In this document: piece by piece, positions 8,029-16,367 of the stretch | Layout: every line of letters begins with the position of its first letter | Numbering within the stretch: position 1 is the first letter of the stretch | NCBI GenBank assembly: GCA_003599255.1 | Contig: QZJF01000005.1 | Coordinates: forward strand, 1 to 32,984 | From: a candidate division WWE3 bacterium | GTDB taxonomy: Bacteria; Patescibacteriota; WWE3; UBA101185; UBA10185 | Length of the DNA stretch: 32,984 nt | Direction: 5' to 3' | Notes under the pieces: generated by a model | What the model was told of the DNA's origin: nothing | Databases searched by the model: none | The model's input: only the letters and a program-made list of their open reading frames with translations | Position numbers and translations under genes: made by a program

Positions 8029-9234
8029 ATGATTTTTACTATTAAAAGACCTAAGTCTAAAAGGTTTTTTCAGCTAAGTTTTGAGGGTTTTAAGCCGGGG
8101 GGACGAACCAGACTTGATAAGGTATTTCGTTCGTGGGGTGGGTTTTTTAAATCCCTTTATCAGTATCTATCAAGAAAAATGTGGCTTTTTGTTCTATTGC
8201 TGGGAAGTTTTTTCAAGTTTTTATTCAAGTTACCTTCAGAAATCAAACGTTTCATCGTAAGAAAATTAATATGGTCTAGAGGGAAACTTGGCAGACCCGT
8301 CGCAACCATTGCAGTCATATCAGTCGGTTTTATTGTTTTTCTTTTTGGCGAAGTGTTTAGCAGTTTCTCCTTCGTTATTGATAAGGAGGTCAATGCTGAC
8401 TATCTTTCTAACACTTCCGATATTATTCCGAAAAAAGAAATTGCTACAACCACCATACCTGACATCAGAAAAAGAACCGAGCCATTCGTTTATCGGGTAG
8501 AAGGCGGGGACACTCTGTCAGGTATCGGTGAGAAATTTAAAGTTTCTGTAGATGCTCTAAAATACGTTAATAATCTTACTGACTACACCATTTTGAAGGT
8601 AGGGCAGGAAATAACAATACCACCTGTCTCCGGGCTTATACATACAGTTAAGAGCGGCGACACTCTTAATTCTATTGCCGCAAAATACGATGTTGCGCCG
8701 CAAGCCATTGCAGACTTCAACTACGTTTTGGACACTTCCAAACTTGCCTCAGGCACTGAACTGGTTATTCCGGGAGCAAAAGTACCTGAACCGGTGCTTC
8801 CTCCCGTATATGCGCCTCCTTCAATATCCCTTCCGTCCACAGGTGGTACTGCAACCCCGAGCAAGAGTTTCTGTGTGTGGCCAACGACTGTGCGTATAGT
8901 CACGCAATACTATGCGTGGTATCACAATGGTATAGATGTCGCTACTCCTTGGGGAAGAGGTATGCCGCCGCTATTTGCCTGTACAGGTGGAAGAGTCGTG
9001 AGAGCAGGATGGGATCCGTTTGGTTTAGGGCTACACGTGAGAATTGATCACGGAAACGGATATGAAACAGTATATGGCCATATGAGTAGAATAGATGTAG
9101 GATATGGCCAGAGGGTGGACAGAGGTCAGGTAATTGGCCTGATGGGTAATACAGGTCGTTCCACCGGCCCTCATGTACACTTCACGGTTAACTTTAACGG
9201 GGTATCTCAGAACCCCATGAATTATACGAATTAG
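8029..9234 (+). CDS. Membrane-anchored LysM/M23 peptidoglycan endopeptidase
   Basis: This 401-residue protein has a basic cytoplasmic N-terminus, hydrophobic stretches at about 50-66 and 90-112 (membrane anchor), two LysM peptidoglycan-binding domains (about 154-199 and 204-248, each with the GDTL motif), a Pro-rich linker (250-275) and a C-terminal M23 domain. The zinc ligands are visible: His299 and Asp303 in HNGIDV, and His382/His384 in HVHF. M23 enzymes cut peptide cross-bridges, so a role in wall remodelling during growth or division is likely. It could also be an activator-type degenerate M23, but all the metal residues are present. obgE follows after 9 nt, so the two probably share a transcript. 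Confidence 0.92.
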   Translation: MIFTIKRPKSKRFFQLSFEGFKPGGRTRLDKVFRSWGGFFKSLYQYLSRKMWLFVLLLGSFFKFLFKLPSEIKRFIVRKLIWSRGKLGRPVATIAVISVGFIVFLFGEVFSSFSFVIDKEVNADYLSNTSDIIPKKEIATTTIPDIRKRTEPFVYRVEGGDTLSGIGEKFKVSVDALKYVNNLTDYTILKVGQEITIPPVSGLIHTVKSGDTLNSIAAKYDVAPQAIADFNYVLDTSKLASGTELVIPGAKVPEPVLPPVYAPPSISLPSTGGTATPSKSFCVWPTTVRIVTQYYAWYHNGIDVATPWGRGMPPLFACTGGRVVRAGWDPFGLGLHVRIDHGNGYETVYGHMSRIDVGYGQRVDRGQVIGLMGNTGRSTGPHVHFTVNFNGVSQNPMNYTN

Positions 9235-9243
9235 GAATAACAT

Positions 9244-10377
9244 ATGATAGATATAGCCGAGATTAAAATAAAAGCTGGAAACGGAGGAGATGGCAAAGTC
9301 TCATTCCGAAGAGAAAAATATATATCCAAAGGTGGCCCGGACGGAGGAGATGGAGGAAAAGGCGGAAATATATATTTGATGGCCGATGATAATATGGCTA
9401 CCCTGATAGATTTTAAGTCGAAAAATATGATTGAGGCGCAGAACGGAGAACCGGGTGGAAAGAAGAAGATGACTGGGAAGAACGGAGAGGATTTGTTCGT
9501 TAAGGTTCCCGTCGGAACACTCATATACGAGATGCGAGACAAAGACGAAGTTCTTGTTGCCGATATGAATGCCAAGGGAATGGAGTTTCTTATAGCCTTG
9601 GGCGGTGTTGGAGGAAAGGGAAACTTCAGATTCAGGAGTTCCACCAACCAATCACCGATGCAATATACAAAAGGTACTTTAGGCGATCAGAAGAAGATTA
9701 AGCTGGAAGTAAAATTGGTAGCGGACGTCGGCATTATCGGGCTTCCAAATGCTGGTAAATCTACTTTGCTTAATGTACTCACCCGAGCTAATGCAAAAGT
9801 TTCTTCATATCCTTTTACTACACTAAGTCCCAATCTTGGCACCGTTTTGTTAAAGTCCGGTAAAACTGTTGTGTTGTCCGATATTCCCGGTCTGATAGAA
9901 GGTGCCTCTGAGGGTAAAGGACTCGGAGACGAATTCTTAAGACATGTGGAGAGAACAAGAATACTGGTTCATCTCATTGACCCCTTAGAGGGTGTTTCGG
10001 ACGTTTCAGAATGCCAGGAAAATGCGTTTAGGAAGTATGAAACAATTAGAAATGAATTAAAGAATTACGGAAAAGGTCTTGAAGACAAGAATGAAATAAT
10101 TGTTATCAATAAGCTTGATCTCGCAGAAGTAAAAACTCAATTTAATGATATAAAAAAGTATTTTGCGAAAAAAATAAAAAATCCTGTTATTGGTATTTCC
10201 GGAGTTACAGGGGAGGGTGTAGAAACATTGCTTAACTTTATTGAAGAAAATCTGTCAAAAATAGAAAAGAAGGTCGAATTCGATGTCGTGACTCCTGTTA
10301 AACTTTATGATATTGGAAATCTTCCAAATAAGCGCATAGTTTTCCACGACACCAAGGTGGATATATCAGAACAATAA
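9244..10377 (+). CDS. obgE: Obg family GTPase
   Basis: This ribosome-associated GTPase acts in 50S maturation and stress control. The 377 residues hold the Gly-rich Obg fold (1-158, with FRREKYISKGGPDGG) and a G domain: G1 GLPNAGKST (166-174), G2 PFTTLSPN (190-197), G3 DIPGLIEG (213-220), G4 NKLD (289-292) and G5 near ISGVTGEG. Only about 35 residues follow the G domain, too few for the full OCT domain found in many Obg proteins. It starts 9 nt after the peptidase stop. Identity is certain. Confidence 0.96.
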   Translation: MIDIAEIKIKAGNGGDGKVSFRREKYISKGGPDGGDGGKGGNIYLMADDNMATLIDFKSKNMIEAQNGEPGGKKKMTGKNGEDLFVKVPVGTLIYEMRDKDEVLVADMNAKGMEFLIALGGVGGKGNFRFRSSTNQSPMQYTKGTLGDQKKIKLEVKLVADVGIIGLPNAGKSTLLNVLTRANAKVSSYPFTTLSPNLGTVLLKSGKTVVLSDIPGLIEGASEGKGLGDEFLRHVERTRILVHLIDPLEGVSDVSECQENAFRKYETIRNELKNYGKGLEDKNEIIVINKLDLAEVKTQFNDIKKYFAKKIKNPVIGISGVTGEGVETLLNFIEENLSKIEKKVEFDVVTPVKLYDIGNLPNKRIVFHDTKVDISEQ

Positions 10378-10386
10378 GTTTATAAT
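10358..10386 (+). promoter_or_regulatory. Promoter of tRNA-Ala
   Basis: TGGATA (10358-10363) and a perfect TATAAT (10381-10386) are 17 nt apart and lie 25 nt before the tRNA. The -35 overlaps the 3' end of obgE. The tRNA-Ser promoter has the same TGGAnA-type -35. Confidence 0.65.
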
Positions 10387-10410
10387 GTTCTAACGAAATG
10401 TCGGTCGTAC

Positions 10411-10486
10411 GGGCCGTTAGCTTAGTTGGTAGAGCGCTTCCATGGCATGGAAGAGGTCAGCGGTTCGAATCCGCTACGGTCCACCA
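10411..10486 (+). tRNA. tRNA-Ala (anticodon GGC)
   Basis: The cloverleaf is complete. The acceptor arm GGGCCGT pairs with ACGGTCC and carries the G3-U70 wobble that marks alanine tRNAs. The anticodon stem CTTCC/GGAAG holds loop ATGGCAT (anticodon GGC, codons GCC/GCU). The T arm contains GTTCGAAT. CCA is encoded at 10484-10486. Confidence 0.97.
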
Positions 10487-10510
10487 TATATCAATTTACG
10501 CATCCCCTAA

Positions 10511-10798
10511 ATGTCAATAGAGCTGTTAAGAAAACAAATAAAGGAATTATTGCAAGAAAGAGAAAAGGCCACCTTAGAAAAAGGATTGGCCGCTGAAGAT
10601 AACAAGGATCTAAGGGAGAATTTTGCATATGACTATTGGGCTCAAAAAGAATTCGCTTTAACCTCAAAAATCAGGAAGCTTACCGCCGAAATAGATAGAT
10701 TAGCAAAGAAGACATCTACACAAAAAAGGAAACCCCGAAGAGTAAATACAAAACCGGTTGAAAAAATCAAAGATCTTCCCCAAAACAAGTGGCTCTGA
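10511..10798 (+). CDS. Small protein resembling the GreA N-terminal coiled coil alone
   Basis: This 95-residue, highly charged protein is predicted to be a helical hairpin (residues 1-68) followed by a basic tail (70-95). The segment AAEDNKDLRENFAYDYW (27-43) closely matches the tip of the GreA/GreB coiled coil, whose conserved D-L-x-E-N acidic tip enters the RNA polymerase secondary channel to stimulate RNA cleavage. Here D33, E36 and N37 are kept, and KEFALTSKIRKL fits the returning helix. The FKBP-like C-terminal domain that docks GreA on polymerase is absent and replaced by a Lys/Arg-rich tail. The gene follows tRNA-Ala by 24 nt and is probably read from the same promoter. A Gre-like role is inferred from the motif only. 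Confidence 0.7.
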   Translation: MSIELLRKQIKELLQEREKATLEKGLAAEDNKDLRENFAYDYWAQKEFALTSKIRKLTAEIDRLAKKTSTQKRKPRRVNTKPVEKIKDLPQNKWL

Positions 10799-10830
10799 TA
10801 AATCAAATCTGCTGAGGTTCTTCCTTTTGA

Positions 10831-13101
10831 TTATTGGTCCTGTTCCTGGTTTTGCTGAGTTGCTCCGGGTGTGTTACCGGGTAATGCTTCCAGGTTGATA
10901 TTCTGGCTGTTCAGATCGCCATTCTCGTCAGGATTGCTGAGAGGTGGTTGATTCTGCTCAGCAGGTTGTTGTTGGCCGGCAATTTCCTCGACAGTGGGTT
11001 TGTCTGCGGATGCTCCTGCAACCTCAGGTGCAGCGGAAAGAGCAGCGATCTCTTGTTCGACTCTTTTGTAGTCTTCTGTGTCCTGAGCCAGGAGACTCTT
11101 TGTTAGCTCGAGTTCTGCCCTGGCGTTATTTACGTCGTTGAGCTTTAACAGTGCCTGCGCAAAGTTGTAATGTGCGTTGGCGTAGTTTGGTTTGAGCGCA
11201 GCCGCCTGTCTGAATAGGTTAGCAGCGGCCAAGTACTGTTCCGCACCATAGTATATCCCCCCCAGTTCCAATCTAAGAGCAGGGTTTGTCGGATCAAGCT
11301 GTATTGCGTTATTGTAGGATGCAATGGACCACTCAGTAGCATTTTGGGCCACACCGGCTATGCTTCTGTATATCAAACCTCGTGTTTGCCAGTTGTTGAC
11401 GTTAAGAGGATTTACAACTTCCGTTGACATCCTGGAGCTACGAATTGCCTGGGCTATAAGGGTTTGAATTGTTTGTCTTTCTGCATCGCTCAGATCCTGT
11501 TTTCCTGCTAGGGCATTGGCAAGAACAAGGTTTGTTTGCGCATACGCAGTGTGGTAGGAGTCTCTTCTTGGATTGATATTAATCGCCTTGGCTTGGTTTT
11601 CGTATGTTTTTGTGGCTTCATTATTGAGTGCCGCAACTATGGCTCTTCTCATATAAACTTCCGCAGCGTAAGTTTTTGCAAAAGTGAATCCGCCAAATAG
11701 GGTGAGCGCAATAACAGGGACAGCAGCAATAAAGTTAATGTATTCCTTTTTTAGAGCGCTGGCCTCGCCGATTGTAGATACGGCCGCAAAGGATGAAAAA
11801 CTAACGGTTATAAGCTCTACAGTTTTACCAAAATCTACAAACACGTTTGCTGCTACAAGGAGACTTAACAAATAAAAGAAAACAAATGCGTTTAGCACGG
11901 TTGCATGTGAAAAGAAAAAGAATGCCAAGGCCGTAGTTGTTCCTACCGCAATTATTTTGCTTAATCCGGTGTCATCACTAGTGTATCTGACATTTCCGAT
12001 AAGTCTTACGACTCTTGAACCGAAGAAGAGCAGCGCGACAAGGCCGATTATACCCATAGTCGCCATGGTATTGAGTATCTCGTTATATGGTTTGTCAAAT
12101 CTTATGTTCCAGAAGTTTCCATTGTTCATAGAAAGGGGTCTGTATCTCGTAAAGTTTAGGTGGAATGTAGATGGTCCGGTCGCAAGAAGAGGGTAATCCT
12201 GTATTGATGAGGAAGTCACTATCCAGCTTTCTTTTAGCGGAAGATAAATTTCCGCAGGGTAATTGGTATTTACAATGACCTCTCTGGTTCCTGGAAGAAG
12301 TGTAACAAGCAAAATTGCAACCAATATTCCAAGAGTGAACATTGACAGTACTCTTTGTGCGAAAAACTTCGAAATGTCCGTAAAGACGAATACTGCAACA
12401 AGTCCTACTCCCAGAACCATCCAAGTTCCTGGCATATTTATCAAGCCTACGAAAAACAGATTTATGATTGTAGTCGTTAGTAATACTATTTGAACCGGAA
12501 GCTTCTTCTCATATGTGATGTATGACAGGGCAAGAACTACAGCTAGTGCCGCAAGAAATGCTACGGTTACTACAGATCCGGTCGTATTGAAGTTTGGAGT
12601 TCTCATGAAAGGTTCGGTGCCGAGGAAAATATTAAAGTAGCTAAGCAGGGCACTGAGGGTTGCCAGTGTGGATCCCAATATTAGTCCAAGAAGAGACCAT
12701 TTAATCGCGAAATGATCTTTTAGATTCGGAGTGTTCAAATAATAGTATGCAACCAGTAACAGGAAACCGAAAAGACTCGGGAACCACCTACCTTGGCTGC
12801 CGAAAATGCTGGTGTTCTTGTTTAAAGAAAATAAGGTGGCGAGGACAAAAACACCTGTGAGCACGATTAAAGGAACGTCGGCCGTGGACTTTACTAATTT
12901 TATTTCCTGCCCGAGAAGTATTCTGACACTCCAAGCTAATACAAGAAGTACCATGCCGGTCATTAACAATGCCATTTTGTTAAACTCAAAAAATTCTGTT
13001 GTAGTTGGAAGGAAGAAAATTGGCATCAAAAATCCTAATGCCACATTTATAAAAATTGAGAGTCTCTCTAATATAAAAGTTTTGTTGTTTGAAATTTCCA
13101 T
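10831..13101 (-). CDS. O-antigen ligase/polymerase-like membrane protein with C-terminal TPRs
   Basis: This 756-residue protein has about 10-12 membrane helices in residues 15-480, with a long outer loop around residues 270-340, as in Wzy/WaaL-type O-antigen polymerases and ligases. TPR-like repeats follow at about 560-690 (for example NPALRLELGGIYYGAEQYLAAANLFRQA, quoted here only as positions 605-632, and PNYANAHYNFAQALLKL). A Gln/Pro/Asn-rich tail ends the protein. The likely role is linking or polymerising lipid-carried glycans at the outer face of the membrane, with TPRs as a protein docking surface. It is transcribed alone on the minus strand, convergent with the Gre-like gene. Family membership is by topology; the substrate is unknown. 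Confidence 0.75.
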   Translation of the reverse strand: MEISNNKTFILERLSIFINVALGFLMPIFFLPTTTEFFEFNKMALLMTGMVLLVLAWSVRILLGQEIKLVKSTADVPLIVLTGVFVLATLFSLNKNTSIFGSQGRWFPSLFGFLLLVAYYYLNTPNLKDHFAIKWSLLGLILGSTLATLSALLSYFNIFLGTEPFMRTPNFNTTGSVVTVAFLAALAVVLALSYITYEKKLPVQIVLLTTTIINLFFVGLINMPGTWMVLGVGLVAVFVFTDISKFFAQRVLSMFTLGILVAILLVTLLPGTREVIVNTNYPAEIYLPLKESWIVTSSSIQDYPLLATGPSTFHLNFTRYRPLSMNNGNFWNIRFDKPYNEILNTMATMGIIGLVALLFFGSRVVRLIGNVRYTSDDTGLSKIIAVGTTTALAFFFFSHATVLNAFVFFYLLSLLVAANVFVDFGKTVELITVSFSSFAAVSTIGEASALKKEYINFIAAVPVIALTLFGGFTFAKTYAAEVYMRRAIVAALNNEATKTYENQAKAININPRRDSYHTAYAQTNLVLANALAGKQDLSDAERQTIQTLIAQAIRSSRMSTEVVNPLNVNNWQTRGLIYRSIAGVAQNATEWSIASYNNAIQLDPTNPALRLELGGIYYGAEQYLAAANLFRQAAALKPNYANAHYNFAQALLKLNDVNNARAELELTKSLLAQDTEDYKRVEQEIAALSAAPEVAGASADKPTVEEIAGQQQPAEQNQPPLSNPDENGDLNSQNINLEALPGNTPGATQQNQEQDQ

Positions 13102-13109
13102 GTATTAAG

Positions 13110-13137
13110 TTTATTCATTAATCGAAGTTAGTGTCAA
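13110..13137 (-). promoter_or_regulatory. Promoter of the O-antigen-ligase-like gene
   Basis: On the minus strand a perfect TTGACA (13132-13137) is followed after 16 nt by AATAAA (13110-13115). The start codon at 13101 lies only 8 nt further on, so the mRNA would be nearly leaderless. The -10 is weak. Confidence 0.5.
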
Positions 13138-13174
13138 GGCCTAATTCTCGTAACGGGAAGTTGGAATGGCGGGG

Positions 13175-13834
13175 TTAATTAGTTATCCACCAGTTGAATT
13201 CACTATTGTTAAACACCGGTGTATCCAACTCTACCGTAAAGCCGTCATAGTCTTTTATCTCGGAAACCCAGAATCTAGTGGCAGGTGAATAATCCTGATT
13301 AAAGGTTACATATACTTTTGAATCAGTTTTTACTAACTTTGTTTCGATATAAATCTTTCTTTGATTTTTGGGCATGAATGCCACCCCGCTATCCATTATT
13401 TGTTTAGGAAGTGAGGTATCTGTATAAATTGCTTGGCTCTTGCTTTTGCCAAGAGAGATTATTCCCAGCTCGTTTGAGAGGATAATGGCAACCATTACGA
13501 CTACAAAATAAATGAGGACTTGATTTCTTCCTTCTCTGGTAGCCAGTACTCCTTTTAAGGTCTGAAACCTGTTCCTAATTTGTAATTTTTTGAATATTTC
13601 ATCATTTGAAGCCCCTTTGGCTTTAAGTTCTTCTATTGAAATCAGTCTTTCAAGCACCCATGAGGGGTAATGCCCCCTTATGCTTCCCACATCGTCTTTT
13701 TTTCTAAGCATGTGAGGAAGCCAACCGATTTTTGTGTAATATCTTAGTCTGTTGTATGGGTCACCTTTGCCGAAATCAATGCCTTTTTTCCTTGCTTCTT
13801 CAATTAGATTTTCTATGCTTATAAGGTCTTCCAT
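13175..13834 (-). CDS. Membrane-anchored MerR-like regulator
   Basis: With the start at 13834 the protein has 219 residues. Residues 1-85 look like a MerR-type winged helix: NRLRYYTKIGWLPH (28-41) matches the family's LRYYE-x-IGLL motif. A basic linker precedes one membrane helix (about 106-126), and the last 90 residues form a beta-rich outer domain without cysteines. This layout suggests a one-component, ToxR-like sensor-regulator with its DNA-binding domain in the cytoplasm. An upstream in-frame start at 13894 exists, but an extended -10 box (13857-13865) lies inside that extension, so the shorter start is preferred. It is divergent from dprA with a shared 109-nt region, which makes it a candidate competence regulator. 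Its ligand and targets are unknown. Confidence 0.75.
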   Translation of the reverse strand: MEDLISIENLIEEARKKGIDFGKGDPYNRLRYYTKIGWLPHMLRKKDDVGSIRGHYPSWVLERLISIEELKAKGASNDEIFKKLQIRNRFQTLKGVLATREGRNQVLIYFVVVMVAIILSNELGIISLGKSKSQAIYTDTSLPKQIMDSGVAFMPKNQRKIYIETKLVKTDSKVYVTFNQDYSPATRFWVSEIKDYDGFTVELDTPVFNNSEFNWWITN

Positions 13835-13856
13835 ATGTATATCTCTGACTTTTTGG

Positions 13857-13865
13857 ATAATAGCA
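13857..13865 (-). promoter_or_regulatory. Extended -10 of the MerR-like gene
   Basis: On the minus strand TGC-TATTAT is a good extended -10. The predicted start is near 13850, giving a leader of about 16 nt to the ATG at 13834. It decides the start codon of the gene. Confidence 0.6.
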
Positions 13866-13893
13866 CATACTGTAAAGCATTTGCTACTGTGCA

Positions 13894-13937
13894 TAGAATT
13901 TACTCAATTGTTCAAAGTGTTCAATGATGTAAATTGT
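13894..13937 (+). promoter_or_regulatory. Two-part competence element upstream of dprA
   Basis: TAGAATT (13894-13900) and GATGTAAATTGT (13926-13937) lie 32 nt apart (start to start), with the second part ending 6 nt before the dprA ATG. The same two words at the same distance occur before comEA (16873-16916). The similarity extends upstream of the second word (TTC-R-A-W). Both genes act in transformation, so this is probably a shared promoter or activator site. Confidence 0.75.
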
Positions 13938-13943
13938 GCCCAT

Positions 13944-14819
13944 ATGAGTAAATTTGTTTCTTATTGTGTAGATGCTTCTTCTGCGGTTTATCCCGGAAAA
14001 CTCCGAATGTTAAAGGACCCTCCCAAAAGCATTTATGTAAAGGGGGATTTAGATGGCGGATTGTTAAGCCGGGGGATCGTAGGAATAGTAGGCAGTAGAA
14101 AGATATTTCAGTATTCACGTGAAATACTGCGACATATTTTTAGGGAGGTGCTGCCTATAAATGTCGCTACGGTATCTGGATTTATGTTTGGTGTTGATAC
14201 TGAGGCGCATAAGTTAAGTCTGGAGAACTTTATACCTACAATTGCGGTATTACCCTGCGGAATTGATGCCATACACCCTGTGTCGAACTATGCGTTATAT
14301 GACAAAATCCCCGGAAGCGGAGGGTTGATAATTTCGGAATATCCCGGTTTCTCTGCACCGAAAAAATGGACATTTGTGAATAGAAACAGAATCATTGCGG
14401 CACTTTCAGATATCTTAATTGTAGTACAGGCAGGGGAAAAAAGCGGATCACTCATAACTGCAAATTATGCTAATAAACTTGGGAAACCTGTTCTTGCCGT
14501 TACCGCAGGTTATTTTCACAGGGGATTTGAGGGTAATTTGCAATTACTTTCTACGTATGCCAAGGCACTAGTTTCAGATAATCAGATCAATCAGTTACTT
14601 GGATATGCTCCGGGAAAATTGATTAAAGACACTAGTAATAAATCATCCCTGCTCCATGATGAAAAAGTGGTTTATGATCACTTATGTGAACAACCCGCAA
14701 GTCCTGACATTCTGGCAGTGCGCCTGAAATTGCCCGTTAAATCAGTTTCTATGCTATTAACAAATTTGCAGATAAAAGGCGTGGCCTTTGAAACTGACGG
14801 GGTTTACCATGCTCGTTAA
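13944..14819 (+). CDS. dprA: DNA processing protein DprA
   Basis: DprA loads RecA onto incoming single-stranded DNA during natural transformation. The chosen start gives 291 residues. The Rossmann-like core has GIVGSRK (about 48-54), VSGFMFGVDTEAH (about 77-89, equal to the family's SGLAxGID..AH), LPCGID, ISEYPG, and FVNRNRIIAALSD with GSLITAN. The C-terminal DprA winged helix (about 235-291, EKVVYDHL...LPVKSVSMLLTNLQIKG) is present. A longer open frame from 13752 is not used here: those 64 codons run antisense into the MerR-like gene and would cover its promoter and the conserved element. comM overlaps its end by 11 nt. Confidence 0.95.
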   Translation: MSKFVSYCVDASSAVYPGKLRMLKDPPKSIYVKGDLDGGLLSRGIVGIVGSRKIFQYSREILRHIFREVLPINVATVSGFMFGVDTEAHKLSLENFIPTIAVLPCGIDAIHPVSNYALYDKIPGSGGLIISEYPGFSAPKKWTFVNRNRIIAALSDILIVVQAGEKSGSLITANYANKLGKPVLAVTAGYFHRGFEGNLQLLSTYAKALVSDNQINQLLGYAPGKLIKDTSNKSSLLHDEKVVYDHLCEQPASPDILAVRLKLPVKSVSMLLTNLQIKGVAFETDGVYHAR

Positions 14820-16341
14820 ATTAAATTGTGTTTCTTTTAAGGACCTACAGCCCACTTCCATAACTGTGGAGGTCTATGTTTCCAGCAGGGGACTTCCGGC
14901 ATTTGACATTGTAGGTTTAGCCGATAAGGCTGTGGACGAGAGTAAGCACAGAGTAAGGACAGCGTTTCGAAGCACTGGGCTGGATTTTGCGGATAAAAAG
15001 ATTACCGTTAACCTGGCCCCGGCTGACATACATAAGGAAGGATCGTATTACGATCTGCCTATTGCTGTTGGCATATATTGTGCAAGACAGGGCATTTGCC
15101 CGGACGAGACTGATGTTTTTTATGGTGAGTTGTCACTTGACGGTTCGTTGCGTTCTACTCCGAGGACATTACTGGTCAGCATTTTTGCAAAAGAGACCGG
15201 TTTTCGACGTTTGTTTATTCCTTCGTACAATTTACACGAAGCGGCAATATACACCGGGACCGAAGTTTACGGTATCAGAAATCTCTCACAGATATTCGAG
15301 CATCTTGCCGGGAAAACGCGATTGGAACCTGCAGAAAATTTACAGTTCAAAGCCTTTTCCAAGAAATTAAACAGGGAAAGTAATAACTCATTTACAAGGG
15401 TAATAGGACAGTTTCAGGCGAAACGTGCTTTGGAAATTAGTGCAGCCGGAGGCCACAATGTTCTTCTCACCGGCAGCCCGGGAACGGGAAAAACTATGTT
15501 GGCTAATGCTCTTGTGTCCATCCTTCCCCCGCTTTCAGAAGAGGAAAGTTTAGAAGTTACGAAGATATATTCATATATCGGAGAAACAAATCCGGATTTG
15601 CCTCTTATATATTCGAGACCTTTTAGATCCCCTCATCATACGGCGTCTTTTGCCGGAATGATTGGCGGCGGGAATCCTATTACTCCCGGAGAGGTTACAA
15701 AAGCTCATCGAGGCGTACTGTTCTTGGATGAGATGCCTGAATTTGCCAGAAATATTCTTGAGGCCCTAAGGCAACCCTTGCAAGATGGCGTAGTTAATAT
15801 TACAAGAAGCAGGGGAAGTACGATGTTGCCGGCGAAGTTTATGCTTGTAGGGGCCTGCAACCCTTGTCCTTGCGGTTTTTTTGGCCACCCAACAAAGGAG
15901 TGTACTTGTTCGATTTCGCAGATTAATGGATACAAACGCAGACTCTCAGGTCCCATCTTGGACAGGATAGATCTTTTTGCCTCGACAGTACCATTGAATC
16001 CGGATGAGCTGGAAGAATCCTTACGCACAAAAGATACATCCTACAGTGGAGAGACTCCCATCATCGAAAATATCACCAAGGTGCGCAAACTTCAGGTCAA
16101 GAGGTTTAAAGGGGAGACCATATTTTCAAATTCTGAAATGAACAGGGACCATATTTTGAAGTATTGCCGGTTAAAAAACTCCGTTGAAGAGTTTCTTAAG
16201 AGCGTGACAACAAAGATGACACTCTCTACCAGGTCTTACTTTAAACTTATAAAGGTTTCAAGAACAATTGCGGATTTGGATGAATGCGGGGACATTGAAG
16301 TGGAACACATGGCAGAAGCGGCTCAATACAGGTTGCGTTAG
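14809..16341 (+). CDS. comM: ComM/YifB-like Mg-chelatase-family AAA+ ATPase
   Basis: ComM is a hexameric helicase that drives branch migration during integration of transforming DNA. The protein has 510 residues from this start, as is usual. The N-terminal ChlI-like domain carries SRGLPAFDIVGLAD and NLAPADIHKEGS. The AAA+ core has Walker A GSPGTGKT (about 222-229) and Walker B VLFLDEMPEF. A Cys cluster (CNPCPCG ... KECTCS) typical of the family follows, then the arginine-finger region and a C-terminal Mg_chelatase_C domain. The ATG at 14809 is preferred over one at 14788 because conserved sequence begins directly after it. It overlaps dprA by 11 nt, so the two are translationally coupled. Confidence 0.95.
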   Translation: MLVKLNCVSFKDLQPTSITVEVYVSSRGLPAFDIVGLADKAVDESKHRVRTAFRSTGLDFADKKITVNLAPADIHKEGSYYDLPIAVGIYCARQGICPDETDVFYGELSLDGSLRSTPRTLLVSIFAKETGFRRLFIPSYNLHEAAIYTGTEVYGIRNLSQIFEHLAGKTRLEPAENLQFKAFSKKLNRESNNSFTRVIGQFQAKRALEISAAGGHNVLLTGSPGTGKTMLANALVSILPPLSEEESLEVTKIYSYIGETNPDLPLIYSRPFRSPHHTASFAGMIGGGNPITPGEVTKAHRGVLFLDEMPEFARNILEALRQPLQDGVVNITRSRGSTMLPAKFMLVGACNPCPCGFFGHPTKECTCSISQINGYKRRLSGPILDRIDLFASTVPLNPDELEESLRTKDTSYSGETPIIENITKVRKLQVKRFKGETIFSNSEMNRDHILKYCRLKNSVEEFLKSVTTKMTLSTRSYFKLIKVSRTIADLDECGDIEVEHMAEAAQYRLR

Positions 16342-16361
16342 TGCAACCTATATTGTATATT
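16330..16361 (+). promoter_or_regulatory. arsR promoter with overlapping inverted repeat
   Basis: TTGCGT (16333-16338) and TATATT (16356-16361) are 17 nt apart. A perfect 7-bp inverted repeat (AGGTTGC 16330-16336 with GCAACCT 16343-16349) covers the -35 and the comM stop. The ATG at 16368 lies 6 nt after the -10, so a leaderless mRNA is predicted. The repeat is a candidate operator. Confidence 0.5.
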
Positions 16362-16367
16362 GTCGTC

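Noticed and set aside
13752-13943. 64-codon N-terminal extension of dprA
   Set aside because: It runs antisense through the start of the MerR-like gene, covers its promoter and the conserved element, and shows no DprA similarity. The ATG at 13944 is used.
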